Below, piece by piece: positions 16,709-25,005 of a stretch of 64,000 nucleotides of DNA (position 1 is its first letter; every line of letters begins with the position of its first letter). A program made the translations under genes and the position numbers. This stretch comes from Sphingomonas glacialis. GTDB taxonomy: Bacteria > Pseudomonadota > Alphaproteobacteria > Sphingomonadales > Sphingomonadaceae. Location of the stretch: contig NZ_BNAQ01000003.1 of assembly GCF_014653575.1 (NCBI RefSeq), positions 186,001-250,000 of the forward strand, in the 5' to 3' direction. The notes below the pieces were generated by a model, which made no database searches, was not told the DNA's origin, and was given only the letters and a program-made list of their open reading frames with translations.

Positions 16709-18384
16709 GCGGCCTGCGCCGCCGACACCGCGCGGTGCATCGCCGCGGCATCGGCGCGTGGCAGCGGGAGGTAGCGCGCGCCCATCGCCAGCGCGAGTCG
16801 CGCACCTTCGGGGCGGGGGCGCGCCGCGGTATCGAGGAACACCGCGCCGATTCCGGCCTGACCGATCGCGCGCGCGGCTTGCTCGGCGTCGCGCTCGGCA
16901 CGCTCGCGCACCGCGCTGCCATCGGCGGCGATGTTGCCGCGTCCGTCGGTCAGCACGACGAGGAAGGGCGTCCGTCCGCGCGCGCGCGCCGCCTCGGCGA
17001 GCGTTCGCGCCGCGTCGAGCCCGGTGGCGAGCGGCGTGCCGCCACCGCCCGGCAAATCGGCGAGCGCACGCCGCGCACGCGTCAGCGAGCGAGTCGGCGG
17101 CAACAAGACCTCCGCGCCGACCCCGCGAAACGCCACCAAAGCGACCTGCGCGCGCTTCACATAGGCTTGCGCGAGCAGCAGCTCGACCGCGCCCTTCGCT
17201 TCGGCCAGTCGCGCCGCCGCCGCCGAGCCCGACGCATCGACCGCGAAGATCGTCACCGTTTCCCCACGCGTCTCGAAGCGACGGATGCGCAGATCGTCGC
17301 GGCGAATCCGGATCGCGCCGCCGCCACGCTCGCGCAGCTTCTGCCACGGCGCGGCGGCGCGCAGCGTGTCGATCAAGCTCAGCCGCAAGCCGCCACGCGG
17401 AATTCCCGCACGCGCGCCGAGCGGGCGACCTCGAAGGGGCGACTTGCGCCGTTCGCCCGCGCCGCGCGCGCGATTGACCCCGCGCCGTGCCGCGCCGGCC
17501 GCGAGTCGTTCGAGCACGTCGCGCGGGAGCGCCGCGAGCGCGGCGGCGAGCACGACGTCGTCGGGCGGTTCGGGCGCACCGCGCTCTTCCTCGCTCGACT
17601 CGCTTTCGGGCGGCGGGGGTGGCGCGTCGGTCGCGCTGTCGTCCTGCGGCGGGGCGGGAAGCCGCGTCGCGCGCGGGCCGAGGACGAGTCGGATCGCGAG
17701 GATCACATCGTCTTCGTCGGGTTCGCTGCGCCCCGCCAACGCCGCCGCCGCGCGCGCGGCACGCAGCGCGAACAGCGCAGCGCGCGCCGAATCGATGCCG
17801 AGTGCGGCAGCAGCGCCGCTGAGAATCGCGCAAGGGTCGATCGCTGGCGCGTCGCCGTCTGCTGCCTTCGCTTCAGCATCGGATGGCACCGTGTCGGTCG
17901 CCCCGCGGCACTCGGACAGATCGATCCGAAACGCCAGCCGCTCGACCAAGGCCTGCGGCGGCGCTTCGTCCTCGACACCGTCGTCGAACGCGACCACCGC
18001 AACGCGTACCGGCACCGCATCGATCGCGCGCGCGTCGAGCACCGCAGTGATCCGCGCCGCAGTCGCCTCGGCGATTCGCTCCGCCATCGGCAGCACGACG
18101 ATCCCGCCATCCGCCGCCGCGAGCACTCCGCGCTGCCGCACCGGCCGCCCGAGCGCGAGCGTCGCGCCAAGATCGAGCCCACCGAGCAGCGCATCGTCAT
18201 CGACATGCGCAGGAATCCGCCGCAACGGCGCGCCTTCGGGAAGGTCAGCATGCAACCGCGCGACGACGCGGTCGCGCACTTCTCCGCCACCGCGCAGGAT
18301 CATGCCCCCCAGGCCGACCGGATCGATCGCGCACAACCGCGCCGCCAGCATCGCATCGTCGAGCGGCGAGGCGGCCGTGCTCAC
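16705..18384 (-). CDS. bchD: Magnesium chelatase subunit D
   Basis: BchD (559 residues) is the AAA+/integrin-I subunit of magnesium chelatase, which inserts Mg2+ into protoporphyrin IX with BchI and BchH. The N-terminal half is a degenerate AAA+ module. An acidic, proline-rich linker follows (around 245-275, with runs of P and E). The C-terminal VWA domain starts near 378 with the MIDAS-like sequence FAVDASGSAAAARL. The start is a GTG in a GTGA overlap with the bchI stop. bchH is not in the window. Confidence 0.95.
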   Translation of the reverse strand: MSTAASPLDDAMLAARLCAIDPVGLGGMILRGGGEVRDRVVARLHADLPEGAPLRRIPAHVDDDALLGGLDLGATLALGRPVRQRGVLAAADGGIVVLPMAERIAEATAARITAVLDARAIDAVPVRVAVVAFDDGVEDEAPPQALVERLAFRIDLSECRGATDTVPSDAEAKAADGDAPAIDPCAILSGAAAALGIDSARAALFALRAARAAAALAGRSEPDEDDVILAIRLVLGPRATRLPAPPQDDSATDAPPPPPESESSEEERGAPEPPDDVVLAAALAALPRDVLERLAAGAARRGVNRARGAGERRKSPLRGRPLGARAGIPRGGLRLSLIDTLRAAAPWQKLRERGGGAIRIRRDDLRIRRFETRGETVTIFAVDASGSAAAARLAEAKGAVELLLAQAYVKRAQVALVAFRGVGAEVLLPPTRSLTRARRALADLPGGGGTPLATGLDAARTLAEAARARGRTPFLVVLTDGRGNIAADGSAVRERAERDAEQAARAIGQAGIGAVFLDTAARPRPEGARLALAMGARYLPLPRADAAAMHRAVSAAQAA

Positions 18385-19355
18385 GCCGCCGCCAGTTCGT
18401 CCAGCGCGCGTTCGATCCGCACCGTCGAGCCCGTCTCGTCGAGCACCCCGCGCCGCAACCGGTGCCGCAACGCGAGCGGGGCGACCCGCGCAAGCTGCGC
18501 CGGGCCGACGACGGCTTCGCCATCGAGCGCCGCCAGCGCGCGTGCCGCGCGCATCAGCGTCAGCTCGCCGCGCAAGCCATCGGCGCCGACCGCCATGCAC
18601 AATTGTGCGGCGCGTGCGAGGATAGCATCGGGCACGGTCACGTGCGCGAGGCCAGCCCGCGCCCGCGCGAGACGTCGCAGCGTCTTCTTCTCCGCCGCTC
18701 GCCACGCCTCGGCGAATTCCGCAGGCGTCCGCTCGAACGCGTCGCAGCGCTTGAGGATCTCGATCCGCGCGGCGAGATCCTGCGGCGTGCGCACCTCGAC
18801 CGACACGCCGAAGCGGTCGAGCAATTGCGGGCGGAGTTCGCCCTCCTCGGGATTTCCGCTGCCGACCAGCACGAAGCGCGCCGGATGCCGCACCGACAGC
18901 CCCTCGCGCTCGACGACGTTCTCGCCCGATGCCGCGACATCGAGCAGCAGATCGACGATATGGTCCTCGAGCAGGTTGATCTCGTCGATATACAGAAACC
19001 CGCCATTGGCGCGCGCAAGCAGTCCGGGCTCGAACGCCTTGACCCCGGCGCCAAGCGCCCGCTCGAGATCGAGCGCGCCGACGACGCGGTCCTCGGTCGC
19101 GCCGAGCGGCAGATCGACGAAGGGAACGGGGACCGTCGCCTTGCGATCGGGCGGCGGCGCACCCTCGGGATGGAACCCGGCAAGGGCGGCAGGCATTGGG
19201 GGAAGCAAGGCGGCAAGCGCGCGCACCGCGGTCGACTTGCCGGTGCCGCGATCGCCGAATACCATAACGCCGCCGATCCGCGCGTCGATCGCGGCCAACA
19301 GCAGTGCCAGCTTCATCTCGTCTTGGCCGACGATCGCCGAAAAGGGAAATGCCAT
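18381..19355 (-). CDS. bchI: Magnesium chelatase ATPase subunit I
   Basis: BchI is the AAA+ ATPase of magnesium chelatase. It has 324 residues from MAFPFSAIVGQDEMK; an ATG two codons earlier (19361) is also possible and neither has a clear ribosome site. Walker A GDRGTGKST is at 34-42, Walker B-like FLYIDEINLLEDH near 134, and the sensor region VLVGSGNPEEGELRPQLLDRFG near 169. It is the first gene of the bchI-D-O-orf operon, transcribed away from tspO, with a PpsR-type palindrome in the divergent region. Confidence 0.96.
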   Translation of the reverse strand: MAFPFSAIVGQDEMKLALLLAAIDARIGGVMVFGDRGTGKSTAVRALAALLPPMPAALAGFHPEGAPPPDRKATVPVPFVDLPLGATEDRVVGALDLERALGAGVKAFEPGLLARANGGFLYIDEINLLEDHIVDLLLDVAASGENVVEREGLSVRHPARFVLVGSGNPEEGELRPQLLDRFGVSVEVRTPQDLAARIEILKRCDAFERTPAEFAEAWRAAEKKTLRRLARARAGLAHVTVPDAILARAAQLCMAVGADGLRGELTLMRAARALAALDGEAVVGPAQLARVAPLALRHRLRRGVLDETGSTVRIERALDELAAA

Positions 19356-19369
19356 GCCCATTGCTCATG

Positions 19370-19387
19370 TGTACCACGCGCTTGACA
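19370..19387. promoter_or_regulatory. PpsR/CrtJ-type palindrome between bchI and tspO
   Basis: This is an exact TGT-N12-ACA match (TGTACCACGCGCTTGACA) in the 75-nt divergent region. A further half-site (GGACA) lies 15 bp on, which does not fit the 26-bp tandem seen elsewhere. The TTGACA at 19382-19387 could be a plus-strand -35 for tspO. Confidence 0.75.
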
Positions 19388-19430
19388 CTCGGCAAGTGGA
19401 CAGTGCTCGAAAAGTGATCGGAAACGCCGC

Positions 19431-19898
19431 ATGAGTCCGCTGATCGTCTCGGGCGGATGCGCTGCGGTGTTGCTCGTGGCGGGTGGCCTCGCGACGCCGA
19501 TCGGGTCGTGGTACAAGGCGCTGCGTAAACCCTGGTGGCAGCCGCCCGGCTGGGCGTTCGGCCCTGCTTGGACGATTCTGCTCGGACTTGCCGCCTGGTC
19601 TGCCGCGATCGCCTGGACCGCGGCGCCCGACGCCGCCGCGCGTCAGTCGGTCGTCATCCTATTCGCAGTCAACGCAGCGTGCCATTTCGCGTGGAGCCCG
19701 CTCTTCTTCGCGGTGCGGCGACCCGATTGGGCGCTGGTCGAAGTCGTCTTCCTGTGGGGCTCGCTCGTCGCCTTGCTCGTCGGGCTGTGGCCGATCTCGC
19801 ATTTCGCGGCGGCGCTGATCGTGCCCTATTTCCTGTGGGTGAGCTTTGCCGCGATGCTCAACCGCAAGATCGTGCAGCTCAACGGCCCGTTCGGCTGA
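19431..19898 (+). CDS. tspO: TspO/MBR family tryptophan-rich sensory protein
   Basis: TspO (CrtK) is a five-helix outer-membrane or membrane-bound tetrapyrrole-binding protein. In Rhodobacter it lowers photosynthesis gene expression under oxygen. The 155-residue sequence shows the expected signatures: WYKALRKPWWQPPGWAFGPAW near residue 24, five hydrophobic helices, NAACHFAWSPLFF near 79 and a YFLWVSFAAMLN end. It is divergent from bchI and shares its operator region, linking it to the photosynthesis regulon. The ribosome site is weak (GGAAA). Confidence 0.93.
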   Translation: MSPLIVSGGCAAVLLVAGGLATPIGSWYKALRKPWWQPPGWAFGPAWTILLGLAAWSAAIAWTAAPDAAARQSVVILFAVNAACHFAWSPLFFAVRRPDWALVEVVFLWGSLVALLVGLWPISHFAAALIVPYFLWVSFAAMLNRKIVQLNGPFG

Positions 19899-19990
19899 CG
19901 CTTTCGCGCTAATATTGTCGGCGCTCGCCAAAGGGCGTACAGTCCTCTCTCCAAGACAAAGGAAAGTACGCTTAGGACGAGGACCGACCG

Positions 19991-20788
19991 ATGACCGCCA
20001 CGCTACACGCAACCGCCCTGCCCGCACGCGCCGCCGATCTGCCCGAGATCCGACGAATCGAGACAGCCGACTTGACCTGGGCGCTGGCGGAGGGGTGGAA
20101 GGACTTCACCGAAAAGCGCGGCGATCTGATCTTTCTCGGGCTGCTCTATCCCGTCATCTGCTTCGTGGCGGTCGCGCTCGCCTTCAACGCGCCGCTGCTG
20201 CCCTTGCTCTTTCCGCTCGTCGCAGGGCTCTCGATCGCCGGGCCGGCCGTGGCATCGGGCTTCTACGAACTCGCGCGACGCCGCGAGGAGGGCCGCGACT
20301 CGAGCTGGTGGCACTTCCTCGATCCGCTCAACGGGCGCAGCCGCTGGCCGCTCGCGCTGCTGACCGGCGGGATCGCTTTGCTGTTCGTGGCATGGCTCGG
20401 CGTCGCCTATGCGATCTATCAGGCGACCTTCGGCACGGTCGGGCCGATGCAGCCCGGCGACGTGATCGCGCGGCTGTTCACCACGGCGGAGGGCTGGCAG
20501 CTGATCGTGCTCGGCAATCTCGCCGGCGGGGCGTTTGCGCTGGCGACGCTCGTCGTCGCGGTCGTGGCGTTCCCGATGGTGGTCGATCAACCCGTCGATG
20601 CAGTGACGGCAGTGCGCACGTCGCTCGCCGCGGTGCGCGAGAATCCGCGCGAAGTGCTCGGCTGGGGCGTGCGGGTCGCGGGGCTGCTCGCGCTCGGTAT
20701 GATCCCGGCGTCGATCGGGCTGGCGGTGGTGCTGCCGTGGCTCGGCTACGCCACCTGGCACCTCTACACGCGGCTGGTGGTGCGCTAA
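19991..20788 (+). CDS. DUF2189 domain-containing integral membrane protein
   Basis: This is a 265-residue polytopic inner-membrane protein matching DUF2189. The N-terminal soluble segment ends in DLTWALAEGWKDFTEKRGDLIFLGLLYP, then about six hydrophobic helices follow. A GAGGA ribosome site precedes the ATG. The function of the family is unknown; in other alphaproteobacteria it occurs near respiratory genes. Its TAA overlaps the TAG of the convergent ccmI-like gene. It is probably outside the PGC proper. Confidence 0.85.
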   Translation: MTATLHATALPARAADLPEIRRIETADLTWALAEGWKDFTEKRGDLIFLGLLYPVICFVAVALAFNAPLLPLLFPLVAGLSIAGPAVASGFYELARRREEGRDSSWWHFLDPLNGRSRWPLALLTGGIALLFVAWLGVAYAIYQATFGTVGPMQPGDVIARLFTTAEGWQLIVLGNLAGGAFALATLVVAVVAFPMVVDQPVDAVTAVRTSLAAVRENPREVLGWGVRVAGLLALGMIPASIGLAVVLPWLGYATWHLYTRLVVR

Positions 20789-21426
20789 CGCGCCGCCGCG
20801 CGCTGTGCGGCCGCCATCTTGTCGAACTGATCGAGCGCGGCGAGCCGCTGGACGATGTCGTCGCGATACGGCGCGTTCGGCGGTGTCACGCTCAGCGCGA
20901 ACGCCCAGGCCGGCCGTGCCTGTGCGACCTCACCGGCATCGACATACGCCATGCCGAGGAAGAACGCCGGCCCCGGGCTGCGTGGCGCGAGTGCAAACGC
21001 ACGGCGAAAGGCGAATTTCGCTGCCGGCGACACCGCAGTGTCGTGCAGTGCGAGGACATAGCCGAGCCCGGTCCACAGCGCAGCGTCGCCGGGGCGCAGC
21101 GCGATCTCGCGGCGCAGGCCATCGGCGGCAGCATGCGCGTCGCCCGCCGCCAGCCGCGCATCGGCGCTGGCAAGCGCGAGACTGTCCTCGCGCGACGGCG
21201 CGAACACCGCCTCGCGAAACGCGACCATCCCGGGATCGACCGCGATCGGCGTGACATCGGCGGCGATCGGCTTGCCCGGCACATGCCGCGCCGCCTGCAC
21301 CGCAAAGCCTGCCGCGCCGAGCATCAGCGCCGCGCCGGCAAAGCTCCACAAGCGGCGCCCGACGCCCAATCCCCACAGCAACCCCGCCGCAGCGATCCCG
21401 ACCAGGGCGAGCATGAGCAGGTTCAT
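20785..21426 (-). CDS. ccmI: CcmI/CycH-like TPR protein of cytochrome c maturation
   Basis: CcmI (CycH) presents apocytochrome c to the heme ligation complex. This 213-residue protein has two N-terminal membrane segments (about 2-18 and 27-44) and TPR-like helices with ADARLAAGDAHAAADGLRREIALRPGD near residue 86 and FALAPRSPGPAFFLGMAYVDAGEVAQARPAW near 140. It is shorter than the two-domain CcmI of Rhodobacter. The start overlaps the ccmH stop (ATGA), making it the last cistron of the ccm operon. The symbol is by position and architecture. Confidence 0.8.
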   Translation of the reverse strand: MNLLMLALVGIAAAGLLWGLGVGRRLWSFAGAALMLGAAGFAVQAARHVPGKPIAADVTPIAVDPGMVAFREAVFAPSREDSLALASADARLAAGDAHAAADGLRREIALRPGDAALWTGLGYVLALHDTAVSPAAKFAFRRAFALAPRSPGPAFFLGMAYVDAGEVAQARPAWAFALSVTPPNAPYRDDIVQRLAALDQFDKMAAAQRAAAR

Positions 21427-21833
21427 CGTTTCGCCCGCCGCTTGAAACTCGCACGGGCGAACCAGACGCCGAGCGCCAGCAAGATCAACGGCGCGATCCA
21501 CAAGGGAGCGGTCACCGCGCTGAGCGGCGGATCGTAGCTGACATAGTCGCCATAGCGCGCGATCAGCCACGCCCGGATCGCCTCCGGGCTCTGCCCCGCG
21601 GCGATCCGCGTGCGGACCAGCGCGCGCATGTCGCCCGCCATCTCGGCATTGCTGTCGGCGATCGACTGGCCCTGGCAGACGACGCAGCGCAGCGTCAGCA
21701 TCAACGTCTGCGCCTGCGCTTCCTTGGCCGGATCCTTGAGCTGGACATTGGCGAGCGGCGCGGGCGGAAGGTTGCTGTCGGCAAACGCCGGTGCCGCAAC
21801 CAGCATCAACAGCAGGAGCAGCAGCCGCTTCAC
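21423..21833 (-). CDS. ccmH: Cytochrome c maturation protein CcmH (CycL)
   Basis: CcmH is the thiol-redox component that reduces apocytochrome c CxxCH cysteines. The 136-residue protein has a Sec signal (cleavage likely after AFA, residue 18), the diagnostic LRCVVCQ motif (Cys50, Cys53), a three-helix periplasmic domain and one C-terminal membrane anchor (about 109-127). Start and stop overlap the neighbouring cistrons by ATGA. Confidence 0.95.
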   Translation of the reverse strand: MKRLLLLLLMLVAAPAFADSNLPPAPLANVQLKDPAKEAQAQTLMLTLRCVVCQGQSIADSNAEMAGDMRALVRTRIAAGQSPEAIRAWLIARYGDYVSYDPPLSAVTAPLWIAPLILLALGVWFARASFKRRAKR

Positions 21834-22357
21834 CGCGCGTTCCTCACCGCCGCGATCAGCCCCGGCACCTCCTCGGCGCGGATGTCGCCGACATGCTGGA
21901 GTACGATTCGCCCGTCGCCGCCGATCACGAAGGTTTCGGGCACCCCCGACGATCCGAGCGCGAGCTGGACCGAACTCGTCTTGTCGTCACCGATCGCGGC
22001 GTAAGGATCGCCATTGCGCGCGAGGAAATCGGCGATCGCGGCGGGCGTATCGCGGATCGCGACGGCGTCGATCTCGACCCCGGCTTGCTTGAGCTTGAGC
22101 AATTGCGGCGCCTCGGCGATGCACGGGATGCACCAGCTGGCAAAGACGTTGAGCAAGCGCGGCTTGCCCTTCGCAAACGCTGCGGTGGCGAGCCCCGGCT
22201 TGCCCGGGACGATCGGCGGGAGCGCGAATTGCGGCAAGCGTTGGCCGACCAACGCCGAGCGGACGGTGCGGTCCGCAGGCTTGTAGAGTCCCCAGCCGAC
22301 CAGCGCGAGCAAGCCCAGCGCGACGGCGAACGGCACCCAGATCAGCCAGCGCTTCAT
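21830..22357 (-). CDS. ccmG: Thiol:disulfide interchange protein CcmG/DsbE
   Basis: This is a membrane-anchored periplasmic thioredoxin-like protein that supplies reductant to CcmH or apocytochrome c. It has 175 residues: one N-terminal helix (about 5-24), the active site WCIPC at 75-79, and the cis-proline-type GVPETFVIGGDG stretch near 141. The ATG overlaps the ccmF stop (ATGA). Confidence 0.95.
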   Translation of the reverse strand: MKRWLIWVPFAVALGLLALVGWGLYKPADRTVRSALVGQRLPQFALPPIVPGKPGLATAAFAKGKPRLLNVFASWCIPCIAEAPQLLKLKQAGVEIDAVAIRDTPAAIADFLARNGDPYAAIGDDKTSSVQLALGSSGVPETFVIGGDGRIVLQHVGDIRAEEVPGLIAAVRNAR

Positions 22358-24336
22358 GCGTACGCCTCGCGCACCCGCACGCGACGTTCGCGGCGCAAGC
22401 GCCCGAGCAGCGACAGCGCGCCGCCGATCGCGACGAGCGCGCCGCCGAACCAGATCAGCGTCACGAACGGCTTCCACCACAGCCGCAGCTGCCACCGCCC
22501 GGTGCCGTCGGGCTCACCGAGCACGGTGTAGAGTTGCCCGTCCCAGCGCGTCGCGATCGCCGACTCGCTCGTCACCGTCACCGGATTGGCGAAGAAGCGC
22601 GATTGCGGGCGGAGATAGAAGACCGCGCCATCGGCCCCACGCCGCGCGCTCAGCCGCGCTTCGAGCGCCGACCAATTGGGGCCCACCACCGGCTTGATCC
22701 CGTCGAGCGTCACGCTGAATGGCCCAGCGCGATACGGCTCGCCGACGCGCACCGCGACGAGCGTCTCCTGCGTGAAGGCGGCGTCGCACGCCATCCCCGC
22801 CAGGCTCACCGCGATCCCGAGATGCGCGACGACCATGCCGTAGGTGAAGAGCGGCGTGCGGCGCAGGTTGCGCCCCCACAGCGGCAACACGCTCGCCACC
22901 GCGAGCCCGATCGCGAGCGCCAGTCCGAACAGCGGCAGCCACGCGATCCCGCCGCCGAGCGCGACCAAGGCAACGAGCGCGAAGCCCGTCACCGCGACGG
23001 GTGCGATCATCCGCCCGAGCACCACGCCCGGATCGTCGCGCCGCCACCGCACCATCGGCCCGATCGCCATCACCACGCCGAGCGCCAGCGCGATCGGACC
23101 GATGAACTTGTCGAAGAACGGCTTGCCGATCGACAATTGCGTCCCGAAGCCCGCCGCGACGATCGGATAGAGCGTGAACAGCAGGACGAGCGCGAGGATC
23201 ACCGAGAGCAGCAGATTGTTGACGATCAACGCGCCCTCGCGGCTGACCGCGTCGAAGGTGTTGCCTTGCTTCACCGTGCCGACGCGGAGCGCGAACAGCA
23301 GCAGCGCGCCGCCGATATAGATGGCGAGCAGCGCGAGGATGAACGACCCGCGCGTCGGATCGACCGCGAAGGCGTGGACGCTGGTGAGGATGCCCGAACG
23401 CACCAGGAAGGTGCCGATCATCGACATCGAGAACGCGACGACGGCGAGCATCAGCGTCCAGGCGCGCAAGCCGTCGCGCGTCGCGAGCACACTGACCGAA
23501 TGGAGGAGCGCGGTCGCCGCGAGCCACGGCATCAGCGAGGCATTCTCGACCGGATCCCAGAACCACCAGCCGCCCCAGCCGAGCTCGTAATACGCCCAAT
23601 ACGATCCCGCGGTAATGCCGAGCGTCAGGAAGATCCACGCGCCGAGCACCCACGGCCGCATCGCGCGGGCAAACGCCGGGCCGACATCGCGCGTGATCAT
23701 CGCGCCGACCGCGAAGGAGAAAGCGATCGAGATGCCGACATAGCCGATGTAGAGCGTCGGCGGATGAAACGCCAAGCCGGGGTCCTGCAACAGCGGGTTG
23801 AGCCCGTTGCCATCGGCCGGCGCCGGGTCGAGCCGCGCGAACGGGTTCGAGGAAAACAGCAGGAAGGCGTAGAAGCCGAGCGCGATCGCCGCCTGCGCGC
23901 CGAGCGTCGCGATCAGCGTGCGGGTCGCGAGGCTGCGCTCCAACAGCGCGACCGCCGCGCCGGCGATGCCGAGGATCGTCACCCACAGCAGCATCGAGCC
24001 TTCATGGTTCCCCCACGCGCCCGCGATCTTGTAGAGCATCGGCTTGTCGGAATGGCTGTTCTCGGCGACGAGCAGCACCGACATGTCGCTGCGCACGAAC
24101 ACGGTGATGAGCAGCAGCATCGCGAACAGGGCGAGCACGCCCTGCACCACCGCGACCGGTCGGACCGCGGCGATGATGTCGGCGGTGAGCGTGGTTTCCG
24201 CGTCGGTTCGCGCCGAGCCTGTCGCCTCAGCGCGAAGGGGGGTGGAGCGCCAGACCCCCATTCCCGCCAGCACGAACTGCAACAGCGCGAGCGCAGCGGC
24301 GAACCACAGAGCGGCAAGGCCAGCCTCGGCGATCAC
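22354..24336 (-). CDS. ccmF: Heme lyase CcmF/NrfE
   Basis: CcmF is the large heme-ligation subunit of the system I cytochrome c maturation pathway. The 660-residue, many-helix protein carries the WWD domain WGGWWFWDPVENASLMPWL near 250-268 and the ENSHSDKPMLYKIAGAWGNHEGSMLLW stretch near 92. The N-terminal region after helix 1 (about residues 31-57) is longer than in typical CcmF and contains sequence resembling a palindromic repeat (see findings). A 130-nt gap with a REP-like element separates it from ccmE, so it is not coupled to ccmE by overlap. Confidence 0.95.
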   Translation of the reverse strand: MIAEAGLAALWFAAALALLQFVLAGMGVWRSTPLRAEATGSARTDAETTLTADIIAAVRPVAVVQGVLALFAMLLLITVFVRSDMSVLLVAENSHSDKPMLYKIAGAWGNHEGSMLLWVTILGIAGAAVALLERSLATRTLIATLGAQAAIALGFYAFLLFSSNPFARLDPAPADGNGLNPLLQDPGLAFHPPTLYIGYVGISIAFSFAVGAMITRDVGPAFARAMRPWVLGAWIFLTLGITAGSYWAYYELGWGGWWFWDPVENASLMPWLAATALLHSVSVLATRDGLRAWTLMLAVVAFSMSMIGTFLVRSGILTSVHAFAVDPTRGSFILALLAIYIGGALLLFALRVGTVKQGNTFDAVSREGALIVNNLLLSVILALVLLFTLYPIVAAGFGTQLSIGKPFFDKFIGPIALALGVVMAIGPMVRWRRDDPGVVLGRMIAPVAVTGFALVALVALGGGIAWLPLFGLALAIGLAVASVLPLWGRNLRRTPLFTYGMVVAHLGIAVSLAGMACDAAFTQETLVAVRVGEPYRAGPFSVTLDGIKPVVGPNWSALEARLSARRGADGAVFYLRPQSRFFANPVTVTSESAIATRWDGQLYTVLGEPDGTGRWQLRLWWKPFVTLIWFGGALVAIGGALSLLGRLRRERRVRVREAYA

Positions 24337-24352
24337 AGTGCCGCCCCTTGGC

Positions 24353-24454
24353 CGTCATCCCGGGGTCGTCCCGGGGTCCACCCTGCAACGAGCGCTGCAC
24401 GTGCGGCGCGGTGGCCCCCGGCGCGCGCCCGGGGTGCCGAAGCATGGCGTGACG
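24353..24454. repeat. REP-like palindromic element, family A copy 2
   Basis: A ~102-bp element runs from CGTCATCCCGG to GGCGTGACG, with internal CCCGGGGT / GCCCGGGGTG palindromes and a GGGGTCCAC core shared with the element at 2104-2200. It lies in the ccmE-ccmF gap, inside the operon. Confidence 0.7.
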
Positions 24455-24466
24455 AACGGCGCGCCC

Positions 24467-24901
24467 TCATTGCTGCAACGTCTTCGTCTCGTGCATCTTG
24501 CCGGCGATTTCGGGGGGCATGTATTTCTCGTCATGCTTGGCGAGCAGATTGGTCGCGGTGAAGCTGCCGTCGGGGTTGAACGATCCTTCGGCGACGACGC
24601 CCGATTTCTCGCGGAACAGGTCGGGCGCGATGCCCTTATAGGCGACCGGCACCGTGGCGACGCCATCGGTCACGACGAAGCGCATCGAAACGCCATCGGC
24701 GAGCCGCTGGATCGAATGATCGGCGACCATTCCGCCAAGTCGCACCGCACGCCCGATCGGCAGGCCGTCCTTCTTGACGTCGCCCGGCGCGTAGAAGAAC
24801 GCCGCCTGGTCCTTGAGCGCGGAGAGCGCGAGCAAACTCGCCCCGCCGACCGCACCGATCGCAAGCAGGACAAGCGTGAGGCGTTGATGCTTGGCTTTCA
24901 T
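24467..24901 (-). CDS. ccmE: Heme chaperone CcmE
   Basis: CcmE covalently binds heme in the periplasm and passes it to CcmF. The 144-residue protein has an N-terminal anchor (about 8-27), an OB-fold domain with RLGGMVADHS near 54, and the heme-binding LLAKHDEKYMPPE motif: His123 is the covalent heme ligand and Tyr127 fits the conserved aromatic. The start at 24901 overlaps the ccmD stop (ATGA). Confidence 0.96.
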   Translation of the reverse strand: MKAKHQRLTLVLLAIGAVGGASLLALSALKDQAAFFYAPGDVKKDGLPIGRAVRLGGMVADHSIQRLADGVSMRFVVTDGVATVPVAYKGIAPDLFREKSGVVAEGSFNPDGSFTATNLLAKHDEKYMPPEIAGKMHETKTLQQ

Positions 24902-25005
24902 TTCTTTTCGCAGCCGCGCATCGCGAGAAAGCTCCACACGGCGAGCCCAACCGAGACGACCCCGGTCAACACATACGCCGCCGTCACAAACGGCCAGGGA
25001 TTCAT
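24898..25005 (-). CDS. ccmD: Heme exporter protein CcmD
   Basis: This is a 35-residue single-span membrane protein (MNPWPFVTAAYVLTGV...; helix about 8-29, basic C-terminus CEKK). CcmD releases heme-loaded CcmE from CcmABC. It is placed between ccmC and ccmE with ATGA overlaps on both sides. Size, position and topology identify it. Confidence 0.9.
   Translation of the reverse strand: MNPWPFVTAAYVLTGVVSVGLAVWSFLAMRGCEKK

Noticed and set aside
19385..19402. TGT-N12-TGT on the minus strand next to the bchI-tspO palindrome, considered as a second PpsR site.
   Set aside because: It is not an inverted repeat and the pitch is 15 bp, not the 26 bp of the two real pairs.
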